Below are positions 1 to 6,263 of a DNA stretch of 6,283 bases, one piece after another. Both the position numbers and the translations under genes were made by a program. The DNA is from an uncultured Methanobrevibacter sp. Its GTDB lineage: Archaea; Methanobacteriota; Methanobacteria; Methanobacteriales; Methanobacteriaceae. The stretch is from assembly GCA_902783085.1 (NCBI GenBank), contig CACZPT010000158.1, forward strand, positions 1-6,283, given 5' to 3'. Positions within the stretch are counted from its first letter, which is position 1. The number at the start of each line of letters is the position of its first letter. The notes below the pieces were generated by a model. The model had not been told where the DNA came from. It saw only the letters and a program-made list of their open reading frames with translations, and did not search any database.

Positions 1-65
1 ACAGATGTTTCAATATTCAATACCAACCAACATAAATAATAACCAATGACTGGAATATAATGGGG

Positions 66-90
66 AAAAATTATGAATCAAAATTCATCA
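66..90 (-). terminator. Weak hairpin plus T-run at the end of the J-domain gene
   Basis: Read on the minus strand, the stop codon TGA overlaps a 6-bp inverted repeat (ATGAAT, loop TTTG, ATTCAT, at 73-88), followed by AATTTTT. The stem is AT-rich and weak. Archaeal termination relies mainly on U-tracts, so the T-run matters more than the stem. Tentative. Confidence 0.25.
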
Positions 91-723
91 AGTTGACGAC
101 ATTGTATTATATGGATAATCATTTTTAAGTTTAGAAATTTTATCTTCATAGTCTTTAATTATTTCTTTTAGTTTATCAATTTGACATATTTCTTCTCCAG
201 TTTCTTCTGGAAGTATGGCAGTAACCGATTCTAAGCCTTTTAAATCACCATTTTCAAAGCAACTTACTGACCTATAAAATAAATTCAATTCAAACAATGA
301 TTGATTAGGATTTAAATCCGGATGTAATTTTTTAATAAGACCATTATATATTTTTTTAAGTTTTTTTGAATCGTTTTGAGATAATTTATCCGGTTCATTT
401 TCTTCTAGAAATTTAATTTCATTTATTTGAGTTTTTAGCTGTTGTTCATACTCTTTAAACTCTACACACAGCATTTCTTCAATTTTAGCTAAATCAATTT
501 CATTTTCATGGTTAACATCAATTTGGATTAACTGAATTTTTCTTTTTAATTTATCAATTTTAAGTTCTAATTCATATAATTTATATTCAAATATTCCAAA
601 CTCCAAAACATAGAGCCTTTCGATTTCTGGACAAACATGGGTGGACAAATTATCATATTCAAAAATCAAGCGTGTTAACTGTTCTTTCAGATTATTTACT
701 TCAGGATGAATAATCAATTCCAT
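88..723 (-). CDS. Coiled-coil protein with a J-domain (DnaJ-like) HPD motif
   Basis: The predicted protein has 211 residues. Residues 1-110 are mostly charged, helical and coiled-coil-like (for example the stretch around ELELKIDKLKRK at 51-62). Residues about 118-165 look like a J-domain core: a basic helix II (KKLKKIYNGLIKK), the invariant His134-Pro135-Asp136 followed by LNPN, and then a helix III-like stretch ending near NGDLKGLESV. A second short coiled coil lies at about 182-200. There is no Gly/Phe linker, zinc-finger domain or signal peptide, so this is not a full DnaJ. J-domains stimulate the ATPase of DnaK/Hsp70; a co-chaperone role here is inferred from the motif. The ATG start is preceded by only a weak SD-like stretch (GGATTGAT), but the frame is open and the upstream DNA is non-coding AT-rich spacer. 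Similar short coiled-coil/J proteins are known to me mainly from Firmicutes, so acquisition by transfer is possible but unproven. The CDS is solid; the partner is unknown. Confidence 0.8.
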   Translation of the reverse strand: MELIIHPEVNNLKEQLTRLIFEYDNLSTHVCPEIERLYVLEFGIFEYKLYELELKIDKLKRKIQLIQIDVNHENEIDLAKIEEMLCVEFKEYEQQLKTQINEIKFLEENEPDKLSQNDSKKLKKIYNGLIKKLHPDLNPNQSLFELNLFYRSVSCFENGDLKGLESVTAILPEETGEEICQIDKLKEIIKDYEDKISKLKNDYPYNTMSST

Positions 724-766
724 TTATATCAATCCAATATCTATGATGAAAAATTTATCTTTGAAA

Positions 767-783
767 TCATATAATTTTTTCGT
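767..783 (-). promoter_or_regulatory. Candidate archaeal TATA/BRE promoter for the J-domain gene
   Basis: On the minus strand the sequence reads CGAAAAAATTATATGA. This is a purine-rich BRE-like stretch followed by a TATA-like TTATATGA (767-774). The box centre is about 47 bases upstream of the ATG at 723, so a start of transcription about 25 bases downstream would leave a leader of about 20 bases. AT-rich spacer produces many TATA-like matches, so this rests on position and on the BRE-like context. Confidence 0.35.
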
Positions 784-838
784 AGCGAAAATGTATTGGT
801 CAAGAATAGTTTTCAGCAGTCCTGTTGATTATTTATTT

Positions 839-874
839 AAAAAATAAAATGATGAAAACTAAAATTATATTTAG
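839..874 (-). terminator. Candidate U-tract terminator after the glycosyltransferase gene
   Basis: About 58 bases past the glycosyltransferase stop, the minus strand shows a short imperfect hairpin (CTAAATATAATTTTAG, 859-874) followed by TTTTCATC and then ATTTTATTTTTT (839-850). A U-rich tract of this kind is typical of archaeal intrinsic terminators. It lies between the stop at 932 and the next gene's promoter candidate, which suits separate transcription. Confidence 0.3.
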
Positions 875-884
875 AATTATGATA

Positions 885-896
885 AAATAGCTATTT
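885..896. repeat. 12-bp perfect palindrome AAATAGCTATTT
   Basis: A perfect dyad in the spacer downstream of the glycosyltransferase stop, with a second TAGCTA core at 902-907. It may be part of the 3' end structure of that transcript; the low complexity makes chance plausible. Confidence 0.3.
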
Positions 897-931
897 AATA
901 CTAGCTAAATACTTTATAATTTTAAATTTAA

Positions 932-2488
932 CTATATTTTTTGATATAAATATAGATTTTCAATCTTTTTTATTTCAACATATCCCGTTAGATTTGTTTG
1001 TTCAATATTCGAGATATAATATGAAACGTTGCTGTCAATAATCTTTTGAGGACTTTTACTTTCTATTCCTGGAGAATTTAAGCCCAGATACCAGTAATAT
1101 GGACGTATATTATAATTTCCTATTTGAATATCACTCCAGTTGTCTATATTTGCTTTAATATAGTCACACATTTGCTCAGGAGCATTAAATTCATTTGTAT
1201 CTTCAAATGTATATGTAAATGCAAATCCTTGAATTAAAAAGAGTACAATTAAAATTATTGGTAGGATATTTTTTCTATTAATTTTAGCATTTATTTCATC
1301 AACACCAACAATTATAAAGTAAACTAATGCCGGGAAAATTGGAATAATGTATCTATTAACTTTCACAATATAATATGATTGGAATGTAAGATATGTTAAA
1401 ATCCAAGCCAGCATAAAAATCCCCATTTTGTATTTGCTGTCTTTTCCAATTAAAAATAGTCCCATTAATGTTATAATAATAGTTATTGTTGAACTGAACT
1501 GGGTAAATGTAATCAATGCAATTAAACATAATATTATTCCAGCTATTTTTGTTTTAGTCAACTCAAATTTAATTCTTTTAGTCCATAATGCGGCCCCAAC
1601 TATTAAAATTAAAAATACAAATCCTGAAAGTAAAGTTGGATTGTTTAATGCAGGAGTTTTACCAACAAATGTTGTATTGGATGATGAAATAAAATTTCCA
1701 ATATTTAACAGATAATATCCAAAATCAGGATTATATGCATTATCATGAGTTGATCCAAGATTTCCCTGAATTCCATTCGAAAGCATTCCATCGAAAACTA
1801 AATTACCGCCCCCCATTGACATAATGGTTGAAGCAATTAGTACAAATAATGCGATAGCTAAAACAAAGCCGATTAATATATATTTTAAATCTCCTCTTTT
1901 TATTTTAAATGAATTTTCATAAAAATAGTATAAAAGTAATGGCGGTAATATCAAACCAACAGTATATCTTGTGAAAAATCCAACAACAAATAACGGAAAT
2001 ACTGCAATATAGTATTTAGGATTTTTCTTAATCGCCAATATAGCAAAATATACAAGCCATATAGTAAAAGTCACAGCAGGAACATCTAAACTACCGTTTG
2101 CAAGCCAAGTTAAATTAAGTGCAAGAGTGGCATAAATGATTGTTCCTGTTAAGCTCAATAAATTATTAAATCTTAATTTTAAAAGTAGATAAAACCCTAT
2201 ATTTCCAATTATTGCTAAAATTCCAGTCACTATAAAGATTGCGACTTTATCAACATAACCCAAATCAAATATGAGGGATGTTAAAAAACAAATTATAGGT
2301 GAGAGATAAATTGACTTTGTTGAATGAATATTAGTTCCCACATAATATAATGCATTTAATAAATAAACATAAACATCAGAGCAATAAATCCCCAAATTAG
2401 CATTAAAATTAATGTAATATGCTACTATTGCAGTACTTATTATTGTAATTAATATTAATTCTTTTTTGTCTTTTACATCAAAATTCAT
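932..2488 (-). CDS. Polytopic membrane glycosyltransferase, GT39/PMT (GT-C) type
   Basis: The 518-residue protein has about 12 hydrophobic segments between residues 10 and 428, then a soluble C-terminal part of about 90 residues (429-518) probably facing outside. The first outer loop after TM1 carries Ser-Asp38-Val-Tyr-Val-Tyr-Leu-Leu-Asn-Ala, matching the acidic loop in which GT-C enzymes of the dolichyl-phosphate-mannose mannosyltransferase type place their catalytic Asp; it is followed by YLSPIICFLTSLIF, which resembles the family's 'YPPL..LL' helix. FTRYTVGLILPPLLLYYF (172-189) and NRYIIPIFPALVYF (378-391) are also typical. Such enzymes use a polyprenyl-phosphate sugar donor to modify lipid, glycan or protein acceptors on the outer membrane face. 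The substrate cannot be read from the sequence. The length is normal for the family, and the ATG is intact with a weak TGAT SD-like element upstream. The neighbours give no pathway clue. The family call is fairly sure; the substrate is unknown. Confidence 0.8.
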   Translation of the reverse strand: MNFDVKDKKELILITIISTAIVAYYINFNANLGIYCSDVYVYLLNALYYVGTNIHSTKSIYLSPIICFLTSLIFDLGYVDKVAIFIVTGILAIIGNIGFYLLLKLRFNNLLSLTGTIIYATLALNLTWLANGSLDVPAVTFTIWLVYFAILAIKKNPKYYIAVFPLFVVGFFTRYTVGLILPPLLLYYFYENSFKIKRGDLKYILIGFVLAIALFVLIASTIMSMGGGNLVFDGMLSNGIQGNLGSTHDNAYNPDFGYYLLNIGNFISSSNTTFVGKTPALNNPTLLSGFVFLILIVGAALWTKRIKFELTKTKIAGIILCLIALITFTQFSSTITIIITLMGLFLIGKDSKYKMGIFMLAWILTYLTFQSYYIVKVNRYIIPIFPALVYFIIVGVDEINAKINRKNILPIILIVLFLIQGFAFTYTFEDTNEFNAPEQMCDYIKANIDNWSDIQIGNYNIRPYYWYLGLNSPGIESKSPQKIIDSNVSYYISNIEQTNLTGYVEIKKIENLYLYQKI

Positions 2489-2540
2489 TGTATCATTAAT
2501 TGTTATGGGAAAACTGTCATCTTCTAATTTAAAAAATTGT

Positions 2541-2552
2541 ATTATATATTTA
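2541..2552 (-). promoter_or_regulatory. Candidate TATA box for the glycosyltransferase gene
   Basis: On the minus strand the spacer reads AAATATATAATAC, with a TATA-like core at 2541-2548, about 56 bases upstream of the ATG at 2488. That predicts a leader of about 30 bases. A second TATA-like stretch (TTATTATATAAC) lies slightly further upstream, so the exact box is uncertain. The rest of 2489-2760 (272 bp) shows no gene, no strong hairpin and no clear terminator for fsr, only an 8-bp palindrome ACAATTGT at 2721-2728. Confidence 0.3.
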
Positions 2553-2760
2553 TGAGTTATATAATAATAAATATATCTGTTATTGCCTTAAGATAAAATA
2601 ATAAGTAAAATCATCTTTTGGAGATAATTAACACTATTTAACAGATTATGTTTAAAAGGCTCAACACATACAATCATTCATAACTACAAGATTTAACCCC
2701 CAATCAATACCAAAATAATGACAATTGTGAACATAATTAATTTCAAATATAACCTCAATA

Positions 2761-4842
2761 CTAATTAAAATTTAATTTTTTATATTCATCAACTTTTTCA
2801 AAGAAATATAATTCACTAACACGTTTAATAGTTTGAGCTAATCTTTCTTTTTGTGGTTTAATAGCTAGTTGATTGTAAACTTCCATAACGGCTTCAAGAG
2901 TTTGATAAATTTCAATTTTATCCTTAACATAAAAATGACTTCCAATAACAGTTTCTCTTCCACCTTTTCCACCGACAAATATGGAATATCCATCAAATTT
3001 AATCTTTTTAGCTTCATTTGGACATGCATTAATACATTTTCCGCATCCTACACAGAGATTATAATTAGTTATTGAAATATCACCACGCACTTCTATTGCA
3101 TCCATTTTACATACATCCTGACATCTTCCACAACCATTACAATTATCTGCAGTTTGAGGTATTTTTACACCATTAATACCAAAATCAGTTGTGCTAACAG
3201 CCAAACATCTATTAGGACAACCAGTAATACCTAATTTAAATTTATAATTTAATGGTTTTTCAGCATATTTTTCTTCAATTTCACTAGCTAAAATATTAGT
3301 ATCAATTAAACCTAAATTACAATTTTTTTTACCTGGACATGCCATAATTGATCTGAACAATGGTCCTTCAGTACCATTTATTAATCCATCGTTTTCATCG
3401 AATTCATTAATCATATTCTCAATATCGCATAAATCAATTTCTTGAATTTCTATTTCTTCACGTGAAGTTAATTTAATTATTGCATTATATTTTTTAGCAA
3501 CTTCAGAAATTTTCATTAATAATTCAGGATTATAATATCCGCCAATTGTTGTTCTAAATCTTAAATACACCCGATTGTTTCGTGCAGAACCCACACCTGC
3601 ATGTTTCCAAATGTAATAAAATGAATTATATATGTCATTTTCTTGTCTTCTCAAAACTTCTTTATCGAAACGTTTTTCTTTAAATGACTTCATAAAATCA
3701 ATATCTGCTAAATTAACTTCATCATTAAAATCAAAATATTTTTCTATGATTCTTCCTTTAGGTGTTCTTACAACAATGGTTGAAAATCCATCAGGAGACC
3801 CTTTATCACCAAAACTAATATCAGCCAATTCCGCATCAAAATCATTGCACATCAAACAACCGGAAGATGCCTTAATTTCAGATAAACTAATAGGATAATC
3901 TTTTTGTTTAGTTGAAATAATGAAATTTTTTCCTTTAACATCACATTTATAAATATCATCCATGGAAATTTCTAAAGAATCAACTTTTTCAACTAATTCA
4001 TCATATTCAAATTTTTCAGTACAGAATAAACCTAAAACATATTCTATTTTAGGTAATTTTGCAGGTTTACCATTTTTACCCCTTTCAGGCCCATGTTTAG
4101 AAATGAATGAATGATATTGAATGTTTCTCAAACCTGCTACTTGACAAGGAAGGCCTACAACAGCAATTTTTTCAAGACCTAATTCCCCTGCTTCACGGAT
4201 AGCTTGAAGAGAAGAAATTGCATATTTACTTTTAGATGTATCTACATCATTATTAATATTGATAAGACCTTCACTGGATGTTATTATCATACTGGCTGGT
4301 TTCCATTTATCATGTCCAATAACTACAGCCCCATCAATTTCATTATCCTCCAAAAGATTTTGTAAGAACTTTGTAACAACCCCTCCGGATTGACCATCGA
4401 CATCTGATTTAGCATAATGGAATTCTTCAAAGGTATTTAATCTGTTTCTTATATCATAAGATCCGGCCATCATTCTTGGACAAACTTCCGCACACATCCC
4501 ATTTCCTTTACGCAAACATTCTTCTGAAATAAATGGTTTTTCATTAAATTTAATTAAGTTATTTGGACAAACAACACTACATGTACCACATTTAGCACAC
4601 ATGTCACTATCTACTATTTTATTTAAGAACCAATCATATTTTACTGGTTTTTGATTATCTAAAATAGAAATATCCTCAAGAATTTTATCAATTATATCTT
4701 TTGTAATCTCAACATTTTCAGATATTAAATTAGCATGCTCCCAAACTTTTAATTTTAACTTTAAAATATCAATATCATAATTTGATTCAACAAAATCATT
4801 GATAGATTCATTAATTAATTTTTCATCATGGATTTTTAACAT
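2761..4842 (-). CDS. fsr: Coenzyme F420-dependent sulfite reductase (Fsr) with N-terminal extension
   Basis: Cytosolic enzyme reducing sulfite to sulfide with electrons from F420H2 (three F420H2 per sulfite); it detoxifies sulfite and can provide sulfur. The protein has 693 residues from the ATG. Residues 1-68 are a helical extension absent from Fsr proteins as I know them (about 620 residues). Residues 80-122 form a ferredoxin module (C82xxC85xxC88xxxC92P, then C109, C117, C121P). Residues 140-400 form the FrhB/FpoF-like F420H2-oxidising domain, with GQSGG, GLPC233Q, FC274TEKF and GC329LMC332. From about 415 comes the sulfite reductase half: C502-x5-C508 and C542-x3-C546 hold the siroheme-coupled 4Fe-4S cluster, and R428/R430, R497, K534 and K536 (KFK just before GCPNRC) fit the sulfite-binding Arg/Lys set. 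An inserted 2x[4Fe-4S] ferredoxin has C568/571/574/578 and C597/600/603/607. All key residues look intact. A GTG three codons upstream is open but lies inside the SD, so I chose the ATG at 4842. Confidence 0.93.
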   Translation of the reverse strand: MLKIHDEKLINESINDFVESNYDIDILKLKLKVWEHANLISENVEITKDIIDKILEDISILDNQKPVKYDWFLNKIVDSDMCAKCGTCSVVCPNNLIKFNEKPFISEECLRKGNGMCAEVCPRMMAGSYDIRNRLNTFEEFHYAKSDVDGQSGGVVTKFLQNLLEDNEIDGAVVIGHDKWKPASMIITSSEGLININNDVDTSKSKYAISSLQAIREAGELGLEKIAVVGLPCQVAGLRNIQYHSFISKHGPERGKNGKPAKLPKIEYVLGLFCTEKFEYDELVEKVDSLEISMDDIYKCDVKGKNFIISTKQKDYPISLSEIKASSGCLMCNDFDAELADISFGDKGSPDGFSTIVVRTPKGRIIEKYFDFNDEVNLADIDFMKSFKEKRFDKEVLRRQENDIYNSFYYIWKHAGVGSARNNRVYLRFRTTIGGYYNPELLMKISEVAKKYNAIIKLTSREEIEIQEIDLCDIENMINEFDENDGLINGTEGPLFRSIMACPGKKNCNLGLIDTNILASEIEEKYAEKPLNYKFKLGITGCPNRCLAVSTTDFGINGVKIPQTADNCNGCGRCQDVCKMDAIEVRGDISITNYNLCVGCGKCINACPNEAKKIKFDGYSIFVGGKGGRETVIGSHFYVKDKIEIYQTLEAVMEVYNQLAIKPQKERLAQTIKRVSELYFFEKVDEYKKLNFN

Positions 4843-4847
4843 ATGCT

Positions 4848-4853
4848 TCACCT
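4848..4853 (-). promoter_or_regulatory. Ribosome binding site that sets the fsr start
   Basis: On the minus strand AGGTGA is followed by five bases (AGCAT) and then ATG (4840-4842). It matches the anti-SD core of archaeal 16S rRNA. The upstream in-frame GTG (4849-4851) is part of this SD itself, so initiation there is unlikely, and the protein should start MLKIHDEK. Confidence 0.75.
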
Positions 4854-4877
4854 AATAATTAATATATCTATTTAATT

Positions 4878-4889
4878 ACATATAATACA
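4878..4889 (-). promoter_or_regulatory. Candidate TATA box for fsr
   Basis: The minus strand reads TGTATTATATGTAA, with the core TTATATGT at 4878-4885. A transcription start about 25 bases downstream would fall near 4857, just before the SD, giving a short leader. The insertion sequence begins about 150 bp further upstream, so this core promoter is not interrupted. Confidence 0.4.
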
Positions 4890-4974
4890 GTTTTGAAAAA
4901 TACTCAAAAATTAATACAAGACAAATAACTTATATGAAAAAAGAACAAAGGTGAATAAAATCAGTGTTGTTTTA

Positions 4975-4993
4975 AATATTTTACTAAAATATT
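4975..4993. repeat. 8-bp inverted repeat with 3-base centre upstream of fsr
   Basis: AATATTTT-ACT-AAAATATT is a perfect inverted repeat. It lies about 100 bp upstream of the fsr TATA candidate and about 43 bp from the likely IS end. It could be an operator or a transcribed hairpin; pure AT composition makes a chance origin possible. Confidence 0.5.
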
Positions 4994-4998
4994 CTTCT

Positions 4999-5013
4999 AA
5001 CTTGAATCAAGTT
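4999..5013. repeat. 7-bp palindrome AACTTGA-A-TCAAGTT upstream of fsr
   Basis: A perfect inverted repeat with a single central base, only five bases after the previous one. Its size and dyad symmetry resemble a binding site for a dimeric regulator, and it contains G and C in otherwise AT-only DNA, so it is less likely to be chance. It lies about 23 bp outside the candidate IS end, so it would belong to the host region. The function is unknown. Confidence 0.5.
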
Positions 5014-5042
5014 TGAATAAATGATTAATATCTATATAAGGT

Positions 5043-5068
5043 GCTAGATTTGGGTTAAGTAATCTAGC
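5043..5068. repeat. 8-bp inverted repeat spanning the transposase stop codon
   Basis: GCTAGATT (5043-5050) and AATCTAGC (5061-5068) are perfect inverted copies with a 10-base loop. The structure covers the last codons and the stop of the transposase and lies just inside the candidate IS end. It could form a hairpin at the 3' end of the transposase mRNA or be a subterminal IS element. No T-run follows on the minus strand, so it is not a classic terminator. Confidence 0.45.
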
Positions 5069-6263
5069 GTTGTATGGGTTTCTTTTTGTTTTATTTCTAG
5101 TTCTTGTTGTCTTGTTTTTTGTTGGGTTTTTGATTTTGCATTGTTTTCTTTTTGTTTTTTGTCTTTTTTTGTTTTTTTATTTTTTGGTGGTTTTAATTCT
5201 ATTTTTCCTTCTGCTAGTTGTTGTAGTTGTGTTTTTGTTTTGAATCCGCATTGTACGACGAGTGCTGTTAATTAAAGGCATAGGTAAATGTTTTTGTGCA
5301 TGGATTTTTCTGTAAAGCTGTGAAATTTGCCAAATCCGAATGCTCCTTTGGCTGCTTTGAAGAAATCTTCTATTATTCCCCTCGTTGCTTTGTATTCTTT
5401 CCAATTTTCTAGTTTTATGAACAATAACCTTTGAAGATGGTTTATTAGTTTTTTATTTTTTTCAATCTCTTTTGGATTCTTGTAAATCATTAAAGGGTAT
5501 GCCATTTGGCCTTGTAATTTGCTTATTTTGAATATTTCTTTTGGTAATATTACTGGGATGATTTTATATTTGTTAATTCCAATTTTATAGTTTCATATGA
5601 GAAATATCCACGGTCAAAGTATATTAGGTCTTTTGGTTTGATTAGGTTTCTTCTTTTGAGTTCTTTTAGAACTTCGTCAAAAATTTTGGAATCGTTAGGT
5701 GCTCCAGGATGGATTAAAATAGAAATTGGGGTTTCGAGTGTTTTTTTCTAGTACTACTGTCACTTTATATCCTACAAAATAACCTTTGGAGTTTGAATAT
5801 CCAAATTTGAGTCTTAATTTTTTTAAATGATCTTGAGAGATATACTTCCTTAAAATATTGATATCGCACTCAACAGGTGTTGCATCTGTAATATAAACAT
5901 CTTTTCTTGTTTTTCTTGGTTTAAAAAACTTTCTTAGAATGGAATTTGTAATATTGCAATAATTATCGGGGTCATAACGGCTAAGGTACCCATAAACTTG
6001 AGATTCGGCTGGAACATCAAAAATTCCAGAAAATTTTCTAAGTTTAAATGATCTATTTAACTCATTAACAACATCAAAAATCCTATAATTAAAAAAAGCA
6101 TGCATAAAAAATATTTTTAAGCAAATAACAAACATATTCCTGTTTGTAATCCCATAACGATTATATGTGTCTTTTACGTTTTTGTTTTCAATAAATGAGT
6201 GTTGGCAGAAATTATTTAATTTTGAACATTTTTCATTTCTCTTTTTTTAAAAAATTTTCTCAC
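5044..6263 (-). pseudogene. Broken DDE transposase, IS4-superfamily-like
   Basis: It can be read in pieces. From at least 6249 down to 5741 runs the N-terminal part, including MFVICLKIFF at 6135, first catalytic Asp in YITDATPVECD (5884-5886) and FGYSNSKGYFVGYK. At an A7 run (5741-5747) one base is in excess; skipping it gives LEKTLETPISILIHPGAPNDS and the second Asp in YFDRGYFS (5613-5615). Near 5579-5580 one base is missing, after which the first frame resumes (INKYKIIPVILP, then MAYPLMIY at 5505) with catalytic Glu in TRGIIEDFFKAAK (5368-5370; R-x3-E-x6-K). TAA at 5272-5274 interrupts the frame, but coding continues (LTALVVQCGFKTKTQ) into a Lys/Gln-rich tail ending at TAG 5044-5046. The start is unclear: a stop (TAA at about 6249-6251) precedes the 6135 frame, and a GTG at 6261-6263 opens another frame that would need a shift at a second A7 run (6242-6248). 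A full copy would be near 400 residues. Confidence 0.85.

Noticed and set aside
1428..1715. Plus-strand open frame of 95 codons inside the glycosyltransferase gene
   Set aside because: It lies antisense within a well-supported membrane protein gene and its product resembles no family; a shadow frame.
17..2713. TCAATACCAA present at 17-26 and 2704-2713 as a possible direct repeat
   Set aside because: Ten bases of low complexity with no extended similarity around them; likely chance.
2489..2760. Search for a small gene, riboswitch or clear fsr terminator in this spacer
   Set aside because: No frame with a start and RBS, no strong stem and only weak T-runs; nothing beyond a promoter candidate and an 8-bp palindrome.
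2869..3075. Plus-strand open frame of 68 codons inside fsr
   Set aside because: Antisense to the ferredoxin region and C-terminal part of Fsr, with no motif.
3632..3898. Plus-strand open frame of 88 codons inside fsr
   Set aside because: Antisense to the conserved F420H2-oxidising domain; no RBS or motif.
4843..4851. GTG start of fsr at 4849-4851
   Set aside because: The GTG is inside the AGGTGA ribosome binding site; the ATG at 4840-4842 is correctly spaced from it.
5177..5404. Minus-strand frame of 75 codons, rich in Arg and Thr
   Set aside because: Overlaps the transposase segment carrying the catalytic Glu in a different frame; its composition is a by-product of the A-rich tail.
5741..5747. 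Programmed -1 ribosomal frameshift in the transposase
   Set aside because: Restoring the frame here needs one base to be skipped (+1), the opposite direction to typical IS slippery sites, and a second, opposite lesion follows at 5579-5580.
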